A stretch of DNA of 64,000 nucleotides from the NCBI GenBank assembly GCA_036971475.1, contig JBAIZL010000007.1:32725002-32789001 (forward strand), read 5' to 3'. Both the position numbers and the translations under genes were made by a program. The notes beneath the pieces were generated by a model that had not been told where the DNA came from, did not search any database, and saw nothing but the letters and a program-made list of their open reading frames with translations. Of this stretch, positions 10,501-22,250 are shown piece by piece; the stretch's first letter is position 1; every line of letters begins with the position of its first letter. The DNA is from Prosapia bicincta (lineage: Eukaryota; Arthropoda; Insecta; Hemiptera; Cercopidae).

Positions 10501-13500
10501 CATAGCTCCTATAATACTTATTATAGATCAATTCTAAGTGCACAATGCGAATCTATGGTCGTTTCTGCGTTTATTATGCCTTTTAAATGAGAAATCCATT
10601 TTTGTAGAAATCGCAAAATCCATGAACTATAATTCATGCATTTTTTTTACAGCAAATATATGACAATTGCCATAGCTCCTATAATACTTATTATAGATCA
10701 ATTCTAAGTGCACAATGCGAATCTATGGTCGATTCTGCGTTTATTATGCCTTTTAAATGAGAAATCCATTTTTTGTAGAAATCGCAAAATCCATGAACTA
10801 TAATTCATGCATTTTTTTTAGAGCAAATACATGACAATTGCCATAGCTCCTATAATACTTATTATAGATCAATTCTAAGGGCACAATGCGAATCTATGGT
10901 CGATTCTGCGTTTATTATGCCTTTTAAATGAGAAATCCATTTTTTGTAGAAATCGCAAAATCCATGAACAATAATTCATGCATTTTTTTTAGAGCAAATA
11001 TATGACAATTGTCATAGCTCCTATAATACTTATTATAGATTAATTCTAAGAGCACAATGCGAATCTATGGTCGATTCTGCGTTTATGATGCCTTTTAAAT
11101 GAGAAATCCATTTTTTGTAGAAATCGCAAAATCCATGAACTATAATTCATGCATTTTTTTAGAGAAATATATGACAATTGCCATAGCTCCTATAATACTT
11201 ATTATAGATCAATTCTAAGGGCACAATGCAATTCTATGGTCGATTCTGTGTTTATAATGCCTTTTAAATGAGAAATCCATTTTTTGTAGAAATCGCAAAA
11301 TCCATGAACTATAATTCATGCATTTTTTTTAGAGCAAATATATGACAATTGCCATAGCTCCTATAATACTTATTATAGATCAATTCTAAGGGCACAATGC
11401 GAATCTATGGTCGATTCTGCGTTTATTATGCCTTTTAAATGAGAAATCCATTTCTTGTAGAAATCGCAAAATCCATGAACAATAATTCATGCATTTTTTT
11501 TAGAGCAAATATATGACAATTGTCATAGCTCCTATAATACTTATTATAGATCAATTCTAAGAGCACAATGCGAATCTATGGTCGATTCTGCGTTTATGAT
11601 GCCTTTTAAATGAGAAATCCATTTTTTGTAGAAATCGCAAAATCCATGAACTATAATTCATGCATTTTTTTAGAGCAAATATATGACAATTGCCATAGCT
11701 CCTATAATACTTATTATAGATCAATTCTAAGGGCACAATGGAATTCTATGGTGGATTCTGCGTTTATAATGCCTTTTAAATGAGAAATCCATTTTTTGTA
11801 GAAATCGCAAAATCCATGAACTATAATTCATGCATTTTTTTTAGAGCAAATATATGACAATTGCCATAGCTCCTATAATACTTATTATAGATTAATTCTA
11901 AGTGCACAATGCGAATCTATGGTCGTTTCTGCGTTTATTATGCCTTTTAAATGAGAAATCCATTTTTGTAGAAATCGCAAAATCCATGAACTATAATTCA
12001 TGCATTTTTTTTAGAGCAAATATATGACAATTGCCATAGATCCTATAATACTTATTATAGATCAATTCTAAGTGCACAATGCGAATCTATGGTCGATTCT
12101 GCGTTTATTATGCCTTTTAAATGAGAAATCCATTTTTTGTAGAAATCGCAAAATCCATGAACTATAATTCATGCATTTTTTTTAGAGCAAATATATGACA
12201 ATTGCCATAGCTCCTATAATACTTATTATAGATCAATTCTAAGGGCACAATGCGAATCTATGGTCGATTCTGCGTTTATTATGCCTTTTAAATGAGAAAT
12301 CCATTTTTTGTAGAAATCGCAAAATCCATGAACAATAATTCATGCATTTTTTTTAGAGCAAATATATGACAATTGTCATAGATCCTATAATACTTATTAT
12401 AGATTAATTCTAAGAGCACAATGCGAATCTATGGTCGATTCTGCGTTTATGATGCCTTTTAAATGAGAAATCCATTTTTTGTAGAAATCGCAAAATCCAT
12501 GAACTATAAATCATGCATTTTTTTAGAGAAATATATGACAATTGCCATAGCTCCTATAATACTTATTATAGATCAATTCTAAGGGCAAAATGCGAATCTA
12601 TGGTCGATTCTGCGTTTATTATGCCTTTTAAATGAGAAATCCATTTTTTGTAGAAATCGCAAAATCCATGAACTATAATTCATGCATTTTTTTAGAGCAA
12701 ATATATGACAATTGCCATAGCTCCTATAATACTTATTATAGATCAATTCTAAGTGCACAATGCGAATCTATGGTCGATTCTGCGTTTATTATGCCTTTTA
12801 AATGAGAAATCCATTTTTTTGTAGCAATCGCAAAATCCATGAACTATAAGTCATGCATTTTATTTAGAGCAAATATATGACAATTGCCATAGCTCCTATA
12901 ATACTTATTTTAGATCAATTCTAAGGGCAAAATGCGAATCTATGGTCGATTCTGCGTTTATTATGCCTTTTAAATGAGAAATCCATTTTTTGTAGAAATC
13001 GCAAAATCCATGAACTATAATTCAGGCATTTTTTTTAGAGCAAATATATGACAATTGCCATAGCTCCCTTAATACTTATAATAGATCAATTCTAAGAGCA
13101 CAATGCGAATCTATGGTCGATTCTGCGTTTATTATGTCTTTTAAATGAGAAATCCATTTTTTGTAGAAATCGAAAAATCCATGAACTATAATTCATGCAT
13201 TTTTTTTAGAGCAAATATATGACAATTGCCATAGCTCCTATAATACTTATTATAGATCAATTCTAAGAGCACAATGCGAATCTATGGTCGATTCTGCGTT
13301 TATTATGCCTTTTAAATGAGAAATCCATTTTTTGTAGAAATCGCAAAATCCATGAACTATAATTCATGCATTTTTTTTAGAGCAAATATATGACAATTGT
13401 CATAGCTAATATAATACTTATTATAGATCAATTCTAAGGGCACAATGCGAATCTATGGTCGATTCTGCGTTTATTATGCCTTTTAAATGAGAAATCCATT

Positions 13501-15960
13501 TTTTGTAGAAATCGCAAAATCCATGAACAATAATTCATGCATTTTTTTTAGAGCAAATATATGACAATTGTCATAGCTCCTATAATACTTATTATAGATT
13601 AATTCTAAGAGCACAATGCGAATCTATGGTCGATTCTGCGTTTATGATGCCTTTTAAATGAGAAATCCATTTTTTGTAGAAATCGCAAAATCCATGAACT
13701 ATAATTCATGCATTTTTTTAGAGAAATATATGACAATTGCCATAGCTCCTATAATACTTATTATAGATCAATTCTAAGGGCACAATGCAATTCTATGGTC
13801 GATTCTGTGTTTATAATGCCTTTTAAATGAGAAATCCATTTTTTGTAGAAATCGCAAAATCCATGAACTATAATTCATGCATTTTTTTTAGAGCAAATAT
13901 ATGACAATTGCCATAGCTCCTATAATACTTATTATAGATCAATTCTAAGCGCACAATGCGAATCTATGGTCGATTCTGCGTTTATTATGCCTTTTAAATG
14001 AGAAATCCATTTTTTTTGTAGCAATCGCAAAATCCATGAACTATAATTCATGCATTTTTTTTACAGCAAATATTTGACAATTGCCATAGCTCCTATAATA
14101 CTTATTATAGATCAATTCTAAGGGCAAAATGCGAATCTATGGTCGATTCTGCGTTTATTATGCCTTTTAAATGAAAAATCCATTTTTTGTAAAAATCGCA
14201 AAATCCATGAACTATAATTCATGCATTTTTTTAGAGCAAATATATGACAATTGCCATAGCTCCTATAATACTTATTATAGATCAATTCTAAGCGCACAAT
14301 GCGAATCTATGGTCGATTCTGCGTTTATTATGCCTTTTAAATGAGAAATCCATTTTTTTGTAGCAATCGCAAAATCCATGAACTATAAGTCATGCATTTT
14401 ATTTAGAGCAAATATATGACAATTGCCATAGCTCCTATAATACTTATTATAGATCAATTCTAAGGGCAAAATGCGAATCTATGGTCGATTCTGCGTTTAT
14501 TATGCCTTTTAAATAAGAAATCCATTTTTTGTAGAAATCGCAAAATCCATGAACTATAATTCAGGCATTTTTTTTAGAGCAAATATATGACAATTGCCAT
14601 AGCTCCTATAATACTTATAATAGATCAATTCTAAGAGCACAATGCGAATCTATGGTCGATTCTGCGTTTATTATGCCTTTTAAATGAGAAATCCATTTTT
14701 TGTAGAAATCGAAAAATCCATGAACTATAATTCATGCATTTTTTTTAGAGCAAATATATGACAATTGCCATAGCTCCTATAATACTTATTATAGATCAAT
14801 TCTAAGAGCACAATGCGAATCTATGGTCGATTCTGCGTTTATTATGTTTTTTAAATGAGAAATCCATTTTTTGTAGAAATCGCAAAATCCATGAACTATA
14901 ATTCATGCATTTTTTTTAGAGCAAATATATGACAATTGTCATAGCTAATATAATACTTATTATAGATCAATTCTAAGGGCACAATGCGAATCTATGGTCG
15001 ATTCTGCGTTTATTATGCCTTTTAAATGAGAAATCCATTTTTGTAGAAATCGCAATATCCATGAACTATAATTCATGCATTTTTTTAGAGCAAATATATG
15101 ACAATTGCCATAGCTCCTATAATACTTATTATAGATCAATTCTAAAGGCACAATGCGAATCTATGGTCGATTCTGCGCTTATTATGCCTTTTAAATGAGA
15201 AATCCATTTTTGTAGAAATCGCAAAATCCATGAACTATAATTCATGCATTTTTTTTAGAGCAAATATATGACAATTGCCATAGCTCCTATAATACTTATT
15301 ATAGATCAATTCTAAGTGCACAATGCGAATCTATGGTCGATTCTGCGTTTATTATGCCTTTTAAATGAGAAATCCATTTTTTGTAGAAATCGCAAAATCC
15401 ATGAACTATAATTCATGCATTTTTTTTAGAGCAAATATATGACAATTGCCATAGCTCCTATAATACTTATTATAGATCAATTCTAAGGGCACAATGCGAA
15501 TCTATGGTCGATTCTGCGTTTATTATGCCTTTTAAATGAGAAATCCATTTTTTGTAGAAATCGCAAAATCCATGAACAATAATTCATGCATTTTTTTTAG
15601 AGCAAATATATGACAATTGTCATAGCTCCTATAATACTTATTATAGATCAATTCTAAGAGCACAATGCGAATCTATGGTCGATTCTGCGTTTATGATGCC
15701 TTTTAAATGAGAAATCCATTTTTTGTAGAAATCGCAAAATCCATGAACTATAATTCATGCATTTTTTTAGAGCAAATATATGACAATTGCCATAGCTCCT
15801 ATAATACTTATTATAGATCAATTCTAAGGGCACAATGCAATTCTATGGTCGATTCTGCGTTTATAATGCCTTTTAAATGAGAAATCCATTTTTTGTAGAA
15901 ATCGCAAAATCCATGAACTATAATTCATGCATTTTTTTTAGAGGAAATATATGTCAATTG
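4530..15960 (+). repeat. Array 1 subdomain with its own monomer variants
   Basis: This stretch is enriched in variants rare or absent elsewhere. They include the GTCATA palindrome, GATTAATTC, TTTATGATGCC, GCAATTCTATGG, GATTCTGTG, GTAGCAATCG and the short AGAGAAATATATG. Several of these run in fixed order (GTCATA, then GATTAATTC, then TATGATGCC, then AGAGAAATATATG, then GCAATTCTATGG) and the cassette recurs near 6.1, 7.8, 8.65, 11.0 and 13.6 kb. The gaps between these are whole numbers of monomers. This fits a partly scrambled higher-order repeat. Borders are approximate. Confidence 0.7.
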
Positions 15961-16389
15961 CCATAGCTCCTATAATACTTATTATAGATCAATTCTAAGG
16001 GCACAATGCGAATCTATGGTCGATTCTGCGTTTATTATTATGCCTTTTAAATGAGAAATCCATTTTTTGTAGAAATCGCAAAATCCATGAACTATAATTC
16101 ATGCATTTTTTTTAGAGCAAATATATGACAATTGCCATAGCTCCTATAATATTTTTTATAGATCAATTCTAAGAGCACAATGCGAATCTATGGTCGATTC
16201 TGCGTTTATTATGCCTTTTAAATGAGAAATCCATATTTTGTAGAAATCGCAAAATCCATGAACTATAATTCATGCATTTTTTTTAGAGCAAATATATGAC
16301 AATTGCCATAGCTCCTATAATACTTATTATAGATCAATTCTAAGAGCACAATGCGAATCTATGGTCGATTCTGCGTTTATTATGCCATA

Positions 16390-19300
16390 TAAATGAGAAA
16401 TCCATTTTTTGTAGAATTCGCAAAATCCATGAACTATTATTCATGCATTTTTTTATAGAAAATATATGACAATTGCCATAGCTCCTATAATACTTGTTAT
16501 AGATCAATTCTAAGAGCACAATGCGAATCTATGGTCGATTCTGCGATTATTATGCCTTTTAAATGAGAAATCCATTTTTTGTAGAAATCGCAAAATCCAT
16601 GAACTATAATTCATGCATTTTTTTTAGAGCAAATATATGACAATTGCCATAGCTCCTATAATACTTATTATAGATCAATTCTAAGGGCACAATGCGAATC
16701 TATGGTCGATTCTGCGTTTATTATGCCTTTTAAATGAGAAATCCATTTTTTGTAGAAATCGCAAAATCCATGAAGTATAATTCATGCATTTTTTTTAGAG
16801 CAAATATATGACAATTGCCATAGCTCCTATAATACTTACTATAGATCAATTCTAAGGGCACAATGCGAATCTATGGTCGATTCTGCGTTTATTATGCCTT
16901 TTAAATGAGAAATCCATTTTTTGTAGAAATCGCAAAATCCATGAACTATAATTCATGCATTTTTTTAGAGCAAATATATGACAATTGCCATAGCTCCTAT
17001 AATACTTATTATAGATCAATTCTAAGGGCACAATGCGAATCTATGGTCGATTCTGCGTTTATTATGCCTTTTAAATGAGAAATCCATTTTTTGTAGAAAT
17101 CGCAAAATCCATGACCTATAATTCATGCATTTTTTTTAGAGCAAATATATGACAATTGCCATAGCTCCTATAATACTTATTATAGATCAATTCTAAGAGC
17201 ACAATGCGAATCTATGGTCGATTCTGCGTTTATTATGCCATATAAATGAGAAATCCATTTTTTGTAGAATTCGCAAAATCCATTAACTATAATTCATGCA
17301 TTTTTTTATAGAAAATATATGACAATTGCCATAGCTTCTATAATACTTACTATAGATCAATTCTAAGGGCACAATGCGAATCTATGGTCGATTCTGCGTT
17401 TATTATGCCTTTTAAATGAGAAATCCATTTTTTGTAGAAATCGCAAAATCCATGAACTATAATTCATGCATTTTTTTTAGAGCAAATATATGACAATTGC
17501 CATAGCTCCTATAATACTTATTATAGATCAATTCTAAGAGCACAATGCGAATCTATGGTCGATTCTGCGTTTATTATGCCATATAAATGAGAAATCCATT
17601 TTTTGTAGAATTCGCAAAATCCATGAAATATAATTCATGCATTTTTTTATAGAAAATATATGACAATTGCGATAATTCCTATAATACTTATTATAGATCA
17701 ATTCTAAGAGCACAATGCGAATCTATGGTCGATTCTGCGATTATTATGCCTTTTAAATGAGAAATCCATTTTTTGTAGAAATCGCAAAATCCATGAACTA
17801 TAATTCATGCATTTTTTTTAGAGCAAATATATGACAATTGCCATAGCTCCTATAATACTTATTATAGATCAATTCTAAGGGCACAATGCGAATCTATGGT
17901 CGATTCTGCGTTTATTATGCCTTTTAAATGAGAAATCCATATTTTGTAGAAATCGCAAAATCCATAAACTATAATTCATGCATTTTTTTTAGAGCAAATA
18001 TATGTCAATTGCCATAGCTCCTATAATACTTATTATAGATCAATTCTAAGAGCACAATGAGAATCTATGGTCGATTCTGCGTTTACTATGCCTTTTAAAT
18101 GAGAAATCCATTTTTTGTAGAAATCGCAAAATCCATGAACTATAATTCATGCATTTTTTTAGAGAAAATATATGACAATTGCGATAGCTCCTATAATACT
18201 TATTATAGATCAATTGTAAGAGCACAATGCGAATCTATGGTCGATTTTGCGTTTATTATGCCTTTTAAATGAGAAATCCATTTTTTGTAGAAATCGCAAA
18301 ATCAATGAACTATAATTCATGCATTTTTTTTAGAGCAAATATATGACAATTGCCATAGCTCCTATAATACTTATTATAGATCAATTCTAAGGGCACAATG
18401 CGAATCTATGGTCGATTCTGCGTTTATTATGCCATATAAATGAGAAATCCATTTTTTGTAGAATTCGCAAAATCCATGAACTATAATTCATGCATTTTTT
18501 TTTAGAAAATATATGACAATTGCCATAGCTCCTATAATACTTGTTATAGATCAATTCTAAGAGCACAATGCGAATCTATGGTCGATTCTGCGATTATTAT
18601 GCCTTTTAAATGAGAAATCCATTTTTTGTAGAAATCGCAAAATCCATGAACTATAATTCATGCATTTTTTTTAGAGCAAATATATGACAATTGCCATAGC
18701 TCCTATAATACTTATTATAGATCAATTCTAAGGGCACAATGCGAATCTATGGTCGATTCTGCGTTTATTATGCCTTTTAAATGAGAACTCCGTTTTTTGT
18801 GGAAATCGCAAAATCCATGAAGTATAATTCATGCATTTTTTTTAGAGCAAATATATGACAATTGCCATAGCTCCTATAATACTTACTATAGATCAATTCT
18901 AAGGGCACAATGCGAATCTATGGTCGATTCTGCGTTTATTATGCCTTTTAAATGAGAAATCCATTTTTTGTAGAAATCGCAAAATCCATGAACTATAATT
19001 CATGCATTTTTTTTAGAGCAAATATATGACAATTGCCATAGCTCCTATAATACTTATTATAGATCAATTCTAAGGGCACAATGCGAATCTATGGTCGATT
19101 CTGCGTTTATTATGCCTTTTAAATGAGAAATCCATTTTTTGTAGAAATCGCAAAATCCATGAACTATAATTCATGCATTTTTTTTAGAGCAAATATATGA
19201 CAATTGCCATAGCTCCTATAATACTTATTATAGATCAATTCTAAGAGCACAATGCGAATCTATGTTCGATTCTGCGTTTATTATGCCATATAAATGAGAA

Positions 19301-20000
19301 ATCCATTTTTTGTAGAATTCGCAAAATTAATGAACTATAATTCATGCATTTTTTTATAGAAAATATATGACAATTGCCATAGCTCCTATAATACTTACTA
19401 TAGATCAATTCTAAGGGCACAATGCGAATCTATGGTCGATTCTGCGTTTATTATGCCTTTTAAATGAGAAATCCATTTTTTGTAGAAATCGCAAAATCCA
19501 TGAACTATAATTCATGCATTTTTTTTAGAGCAAATATATGACAATTGCCATAGCTCCTATAATACTTATTATAGATCAATTCTAAGAGCACAATGCGAAT
19601 CTATGGTCGATTCTGCGTTTATTATGCCATATAAATGAGAAATCCATTTTTTGTAGAATTCGCAAAATCCATGAAATATAATTCATGCATTTTTTTATAG
19701 AAAATATATGACAATTGCGATAATTCCTATAATACTTATTATAGATCAATTCTAAGAGCACAATGCGAATCTATGGTCGATTCTGCGATTATTATGCCTT
19801 TTAAATGAGAAATCCATTTTTTGTAGAAATCGCAAAATCCATGAACTATAATTCATGCATTTTTTTTAGAGCAAATATATGACAATTGCCATAGCTCCTA
19901 TAATACTTATTATAGATCAATTCTAAGGGCACAATGCGAATCTATGGTCGATTCTGCGTTTATTATGCCTTTTAAATGAGAAATCCATTTTTTGTAGAAA
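16390..20000 (+). repeat. 12-monomer higher-order repeat, about 2047 bp, two copies
   Basis: Private markers recur 2047-2048 bp apart. ACTTGTTATAG is at 16492 and 18539, CCATGAAATA at 17621 and 19669, and GCGATTATTATG and GCGATAATTCC show the same spacing. Copies are roughly 16390-18435 and 18436-20000, with scattered substitutions and T-run length changes. The right end merges into single-monomer shifts. Borders are approximate. Confidence 0.72.
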
Positions 20001-20751
20001 TCGCAAAATCCATGAAGTATAATTCATGCATTTTTTTTAGAGCAAATATATGACAATTGCCATAGCTCCTATAATACTTACTATAGATCAATTCTAAGGG
20101 CACAATGCGAATCTATGGTCGATTCTGCGTTTATTATGCCTTTTAAATGAGAAATCCATTTTTTGTAGAAATCGCAAAATCCATAAACTATAATTCATGC
20201 ATTTTTTTTAGAGCAAATATATGTCAATTGCCATAGCTTCTATAATACTTATTTTAGATCAATTCTAAGGGCACAATGCGAATCTATGGTCGATTCTGCG
20301 TTTATTATGCCATTTAAATGAGAAATCCATTTTTTGTAGAAATCGCAAAATCCATGAACTATAATTCATGCATTTTTTTAGAGCAAATATATGACAATTG
20401 CCATAGCTCCTATAATACTTATTATAGATCAATTCTAAGAGCACAATGCGAATCTATGGTCGTTTCTGCGTTTATTATGCCTTTTAAATGAGAAATCCAT
20501 TTTTTGTAGAAATCGCAAAATCCATGAACTATAATTCATGCAATTTTTTAGAGAAAATATATGACAATTGCCATAGCTCCTATAATACTTATTATAGATC
20601 AATTCTAAGGGCACAATGCGAATCTATGGTCGATTCTGCGTTTATTATGCCTTTTAATTGAGAAATCCCTTTTTTGTAGAAATCGCAAAATCCATGAACT
20701 ATAATTCATGCGTTTTTTTTAGAGCAAATATATGACAATTGCCATAGCTCC

Positions 20752-20756
20752 TATAA

Positions 20757-20762
<6 letters not shown>
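20752..20762. repeat. Target-site duplication, 3'-side copy (copy B)
   Basis: TATAATACTTA ends the satellite before the retrotransposon tail and is repeated at 24610-24620 after the element. It covers most of dyad 1 of the monomer. An 11-bp duplication is within the usual LINE range. The exact edge is blurred because the tail unit CTTA continues the target sequence. Confidence 0.78.

Positions 20763-20790
<28 letters not shown>
20763..20790 (-). repeat. (TAAG)7 3' tail of LINE (CTTA on + strand)
   Basis: Seven CTTA units lie on the plus strand, directly after the satellite's own ...ATACTTA. In element sense this is a TAAG tetranucleotide tail in place of poly(A). Simple-repeat tails are known for several LINE clades and come from slippage during target-primed reverse transcription. 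Confidence 0.9.
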
Positions 20791-20792
<2 letters not shown>

Positions 20793-20876
20793 AGCCAACG
20801 CCCACTCTTGGCTGTTGGGCCATTTGGTGGCGCGCTGACCAGTAGAGGCGAGAGATCTCTTCTTCCTTCGTGTCGT
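20791..20876 (-). other. LINE 3' UTR with interleaved stems (possible pseudoknot)
   Basis: The untranslated stretch lies between the stop codon of the RNase H ORF and the tail. Two 5-bp complementary pairs interleave: GCCAA 20794-20798 with TTGGC 20808-20812, and GCCCA 20800-20804 with TGGGC 20816-20820. That topology allows an H-type pseudoknot or two alternative hairpins in the RNA. A structured 3' end is a plausible recognition element for the element's own RT; this role is inferred. Confidence 0.5.
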
Positions 20877-22250
20877 TCAGGGGTCCAGAGCTGTACATGA
20901 CTGGAGGTGCTCAGCTGTCATGTCCTCCCCGCTGTCACATAGGGTGCACCTGGGAGACGAGAAGACGTGTATCTTGTTTAGGTGTGCAGCTAGGTAATCG
21001 TGTCCAGTTGTGAGTCTAAAAAGTGCAACCCCGTCCCGTCGGGGTAACATGTTGTTAATTGGCCCGTTTTCGACAAGAGTAGCCCAACGTTTATTAAAAG
21101 ATGCTTCTCGTAAGTAGGCCTGAGTGCTCCTCTTTATTGCAGCATTTATTTGTATTTTTATGGAGGGGAGCGAAGTTGCTACGCTCGGCTGTGGGAGCGT
21201 TGTTCCTTTTTTTGCCAATGAGTCAGCTAATTCATTTCCTCTTATATCCACGTGGCTGGGGATCCATTGTAATTCAATTTTCCATCCCTTATTCATTAGT
21301 TTTGACAAATTTTGACGGCAGGCTAGAGTGGATCTGCAATCGGTCTTCTTGTTATTTGTTACGGCCATTATTGCAGCCATTGAATCTACAAGAAAGACTG
21401 CTTGTGCCGGTGTCTTTATTTTCTTCATTTCGTTTGATGCCGCTAGTATGGCGGTTATTTCACCGTCAAAGTTACTTTGGTTGTTGCCAACTGCCAGCGA
21501 TCCTTCGAAAAGATTACAGTAATAACCAGCTCCAGTCTGTCCTTTGTCTGGGAGGCACGATCCATCGGTATATACATGTAGCCACTGTGTCTCTGGATAG
21601 ACTGTGTTGATGGTTCTGAGGGCTGCAGCCTTTAGTTCTAGTGGGTTACAATCTTTCTTTGGGATGTTGTGGTCAAGAAGATTTAGGATTCCCTTGGGCA
21701 GTGAATTGAACACTTCATGTTTCCTGATATCTGTTGTATGAGTGCCAATGTTGATGTTGTATTTCTTAATCAACTCTTTATATGTGGTTATCGGAGTTTT
21801 TTGTGTTTTTAGCCTCGTTGTGGCTTCTTTAAAGTTTGCCCATCGGTGGCTGTACGTCCTTTTGTTTCTCTCCCAAAACCCGAGGCTGAGTTTTTCTCTT
21901 CTAAACTGCATTGGCTCTGTTTCCAACTGTGCCTCCATTGCTGCTATCGGGGTCGATTTTGGTGCACCAGTGATGACTCGGAGGACTGCATTTTGGGTTC
22001 TATCCAAGATTTGGGATGTGGTGTTTGACGCTGTGATTGTTGCTTCAGCTCCGTACTCGAGTATAGGGCGTATATATGTTTTGTACGCTGTGTTCAGTAC
22101 ATCCTGATTTGCTCCCCATGTTGTGGCAGTTAGGCGTTTCAGCAGTCTTGCTCTTTTAATGGCTCTGTTGGCGCTTTCTTTGATGTGTGGTTTCCAGGTC
22201 ATTTTGGAATCTATTGAAACTCCCAGGTACTTGCAGATATTGCTCTCCAT
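20877..22250 (-). CDS. LINE pol second ORF: RT C-terminal region, RNase H, CCHC knuckle (copy B)
   Basis: The ORF has 457 codons. Residues 1-220 are the post-palm thumb/connection region (KYLGVSID at 7-14, RPILEYGAE at 61-69). RNase H spans about 222-350 with a full catalytic set: Asp 229 (YTDGS), Glu 264 (DGE), Asp 289 (LVDS) and Asp 343 (NELADSLAKKG), plus His 333 in PSHVD. RNase H would remove the RNA strand from the cDNA hybrid. A CCHC knuckle (Cys 435, Cys 438, His 448, Cys 452) lies at the C-terminus, as in many arthropod LINE proteins. The ORF overlaps the upstream one by 40 bp in another frame. The listed ATG is only the first Met after the frame change; family-like sequence extends upstream of it. 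Confidence 0.92.
   Translation of the reverse strand: MESNICKYLGVSIDSKMTWKPHIKESANRAIKRARLLKRLTATTWGANQDVLNTAYKTYIRPILEYGAEATITASNTTSQILDRTQNAVLRVITGAPKSTPIAAMEAQLETEPMQFRREKLSLGFWERNKRTYSHRWANFKEATTRLKTQKTPITTYKELIKKYNINIGTHTTDIRKHEVFNSLPKGILNLLDHNIPKKDCNPLELKAAALRTINTVYPETQWLHVYTDGSCLPDKGQTGAGYYCNLFEGSLAVGNNQSNFDGEITAILAASNEMKKIKTPAQAVFLVDSMAAIMAVTNNKKTDCRSTLACRQNLSKLMNKGWKIELQWIPSHVDIRGNELADSLAKKGTTLPQPSVATSLPSIKIQINAAIKRSTQAYLREASFNKRWATLVENGPINNMLPRRDGVALFRLTTGHDYLAAHLNKIHVFSSPRCTLCDSGEDMTAEHLQSCTALDP

Larger units (their letters stand above)
3173..20762 (+). repeat. 171-bp AT-rich satellite, array 1 (about 103 monomers)
   Basis: This is a head-to-tail array with no interruption other than single-base changes and small indels. 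The repeat step is 171 bp for a standard monomer (for example 4025 to 4196), and multi-monomer distances average about 170.6 bp. My count of a consensus gives about 30% G+C. Landmarks in each monomer are a CTATAATA dyad, TCTATGGTCGATTCTGCG, a T6 run, CATGAA/TTCATG arms, a T7-T8 run and ACAATTG. The most variable base gives TAAGGGCAC, TAAGAGCAC or TAAGTGCAC. All monomers are in the same orientation. No gene is present; short ORFs within it are chance products of the repeat. Confidence 0.98.
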
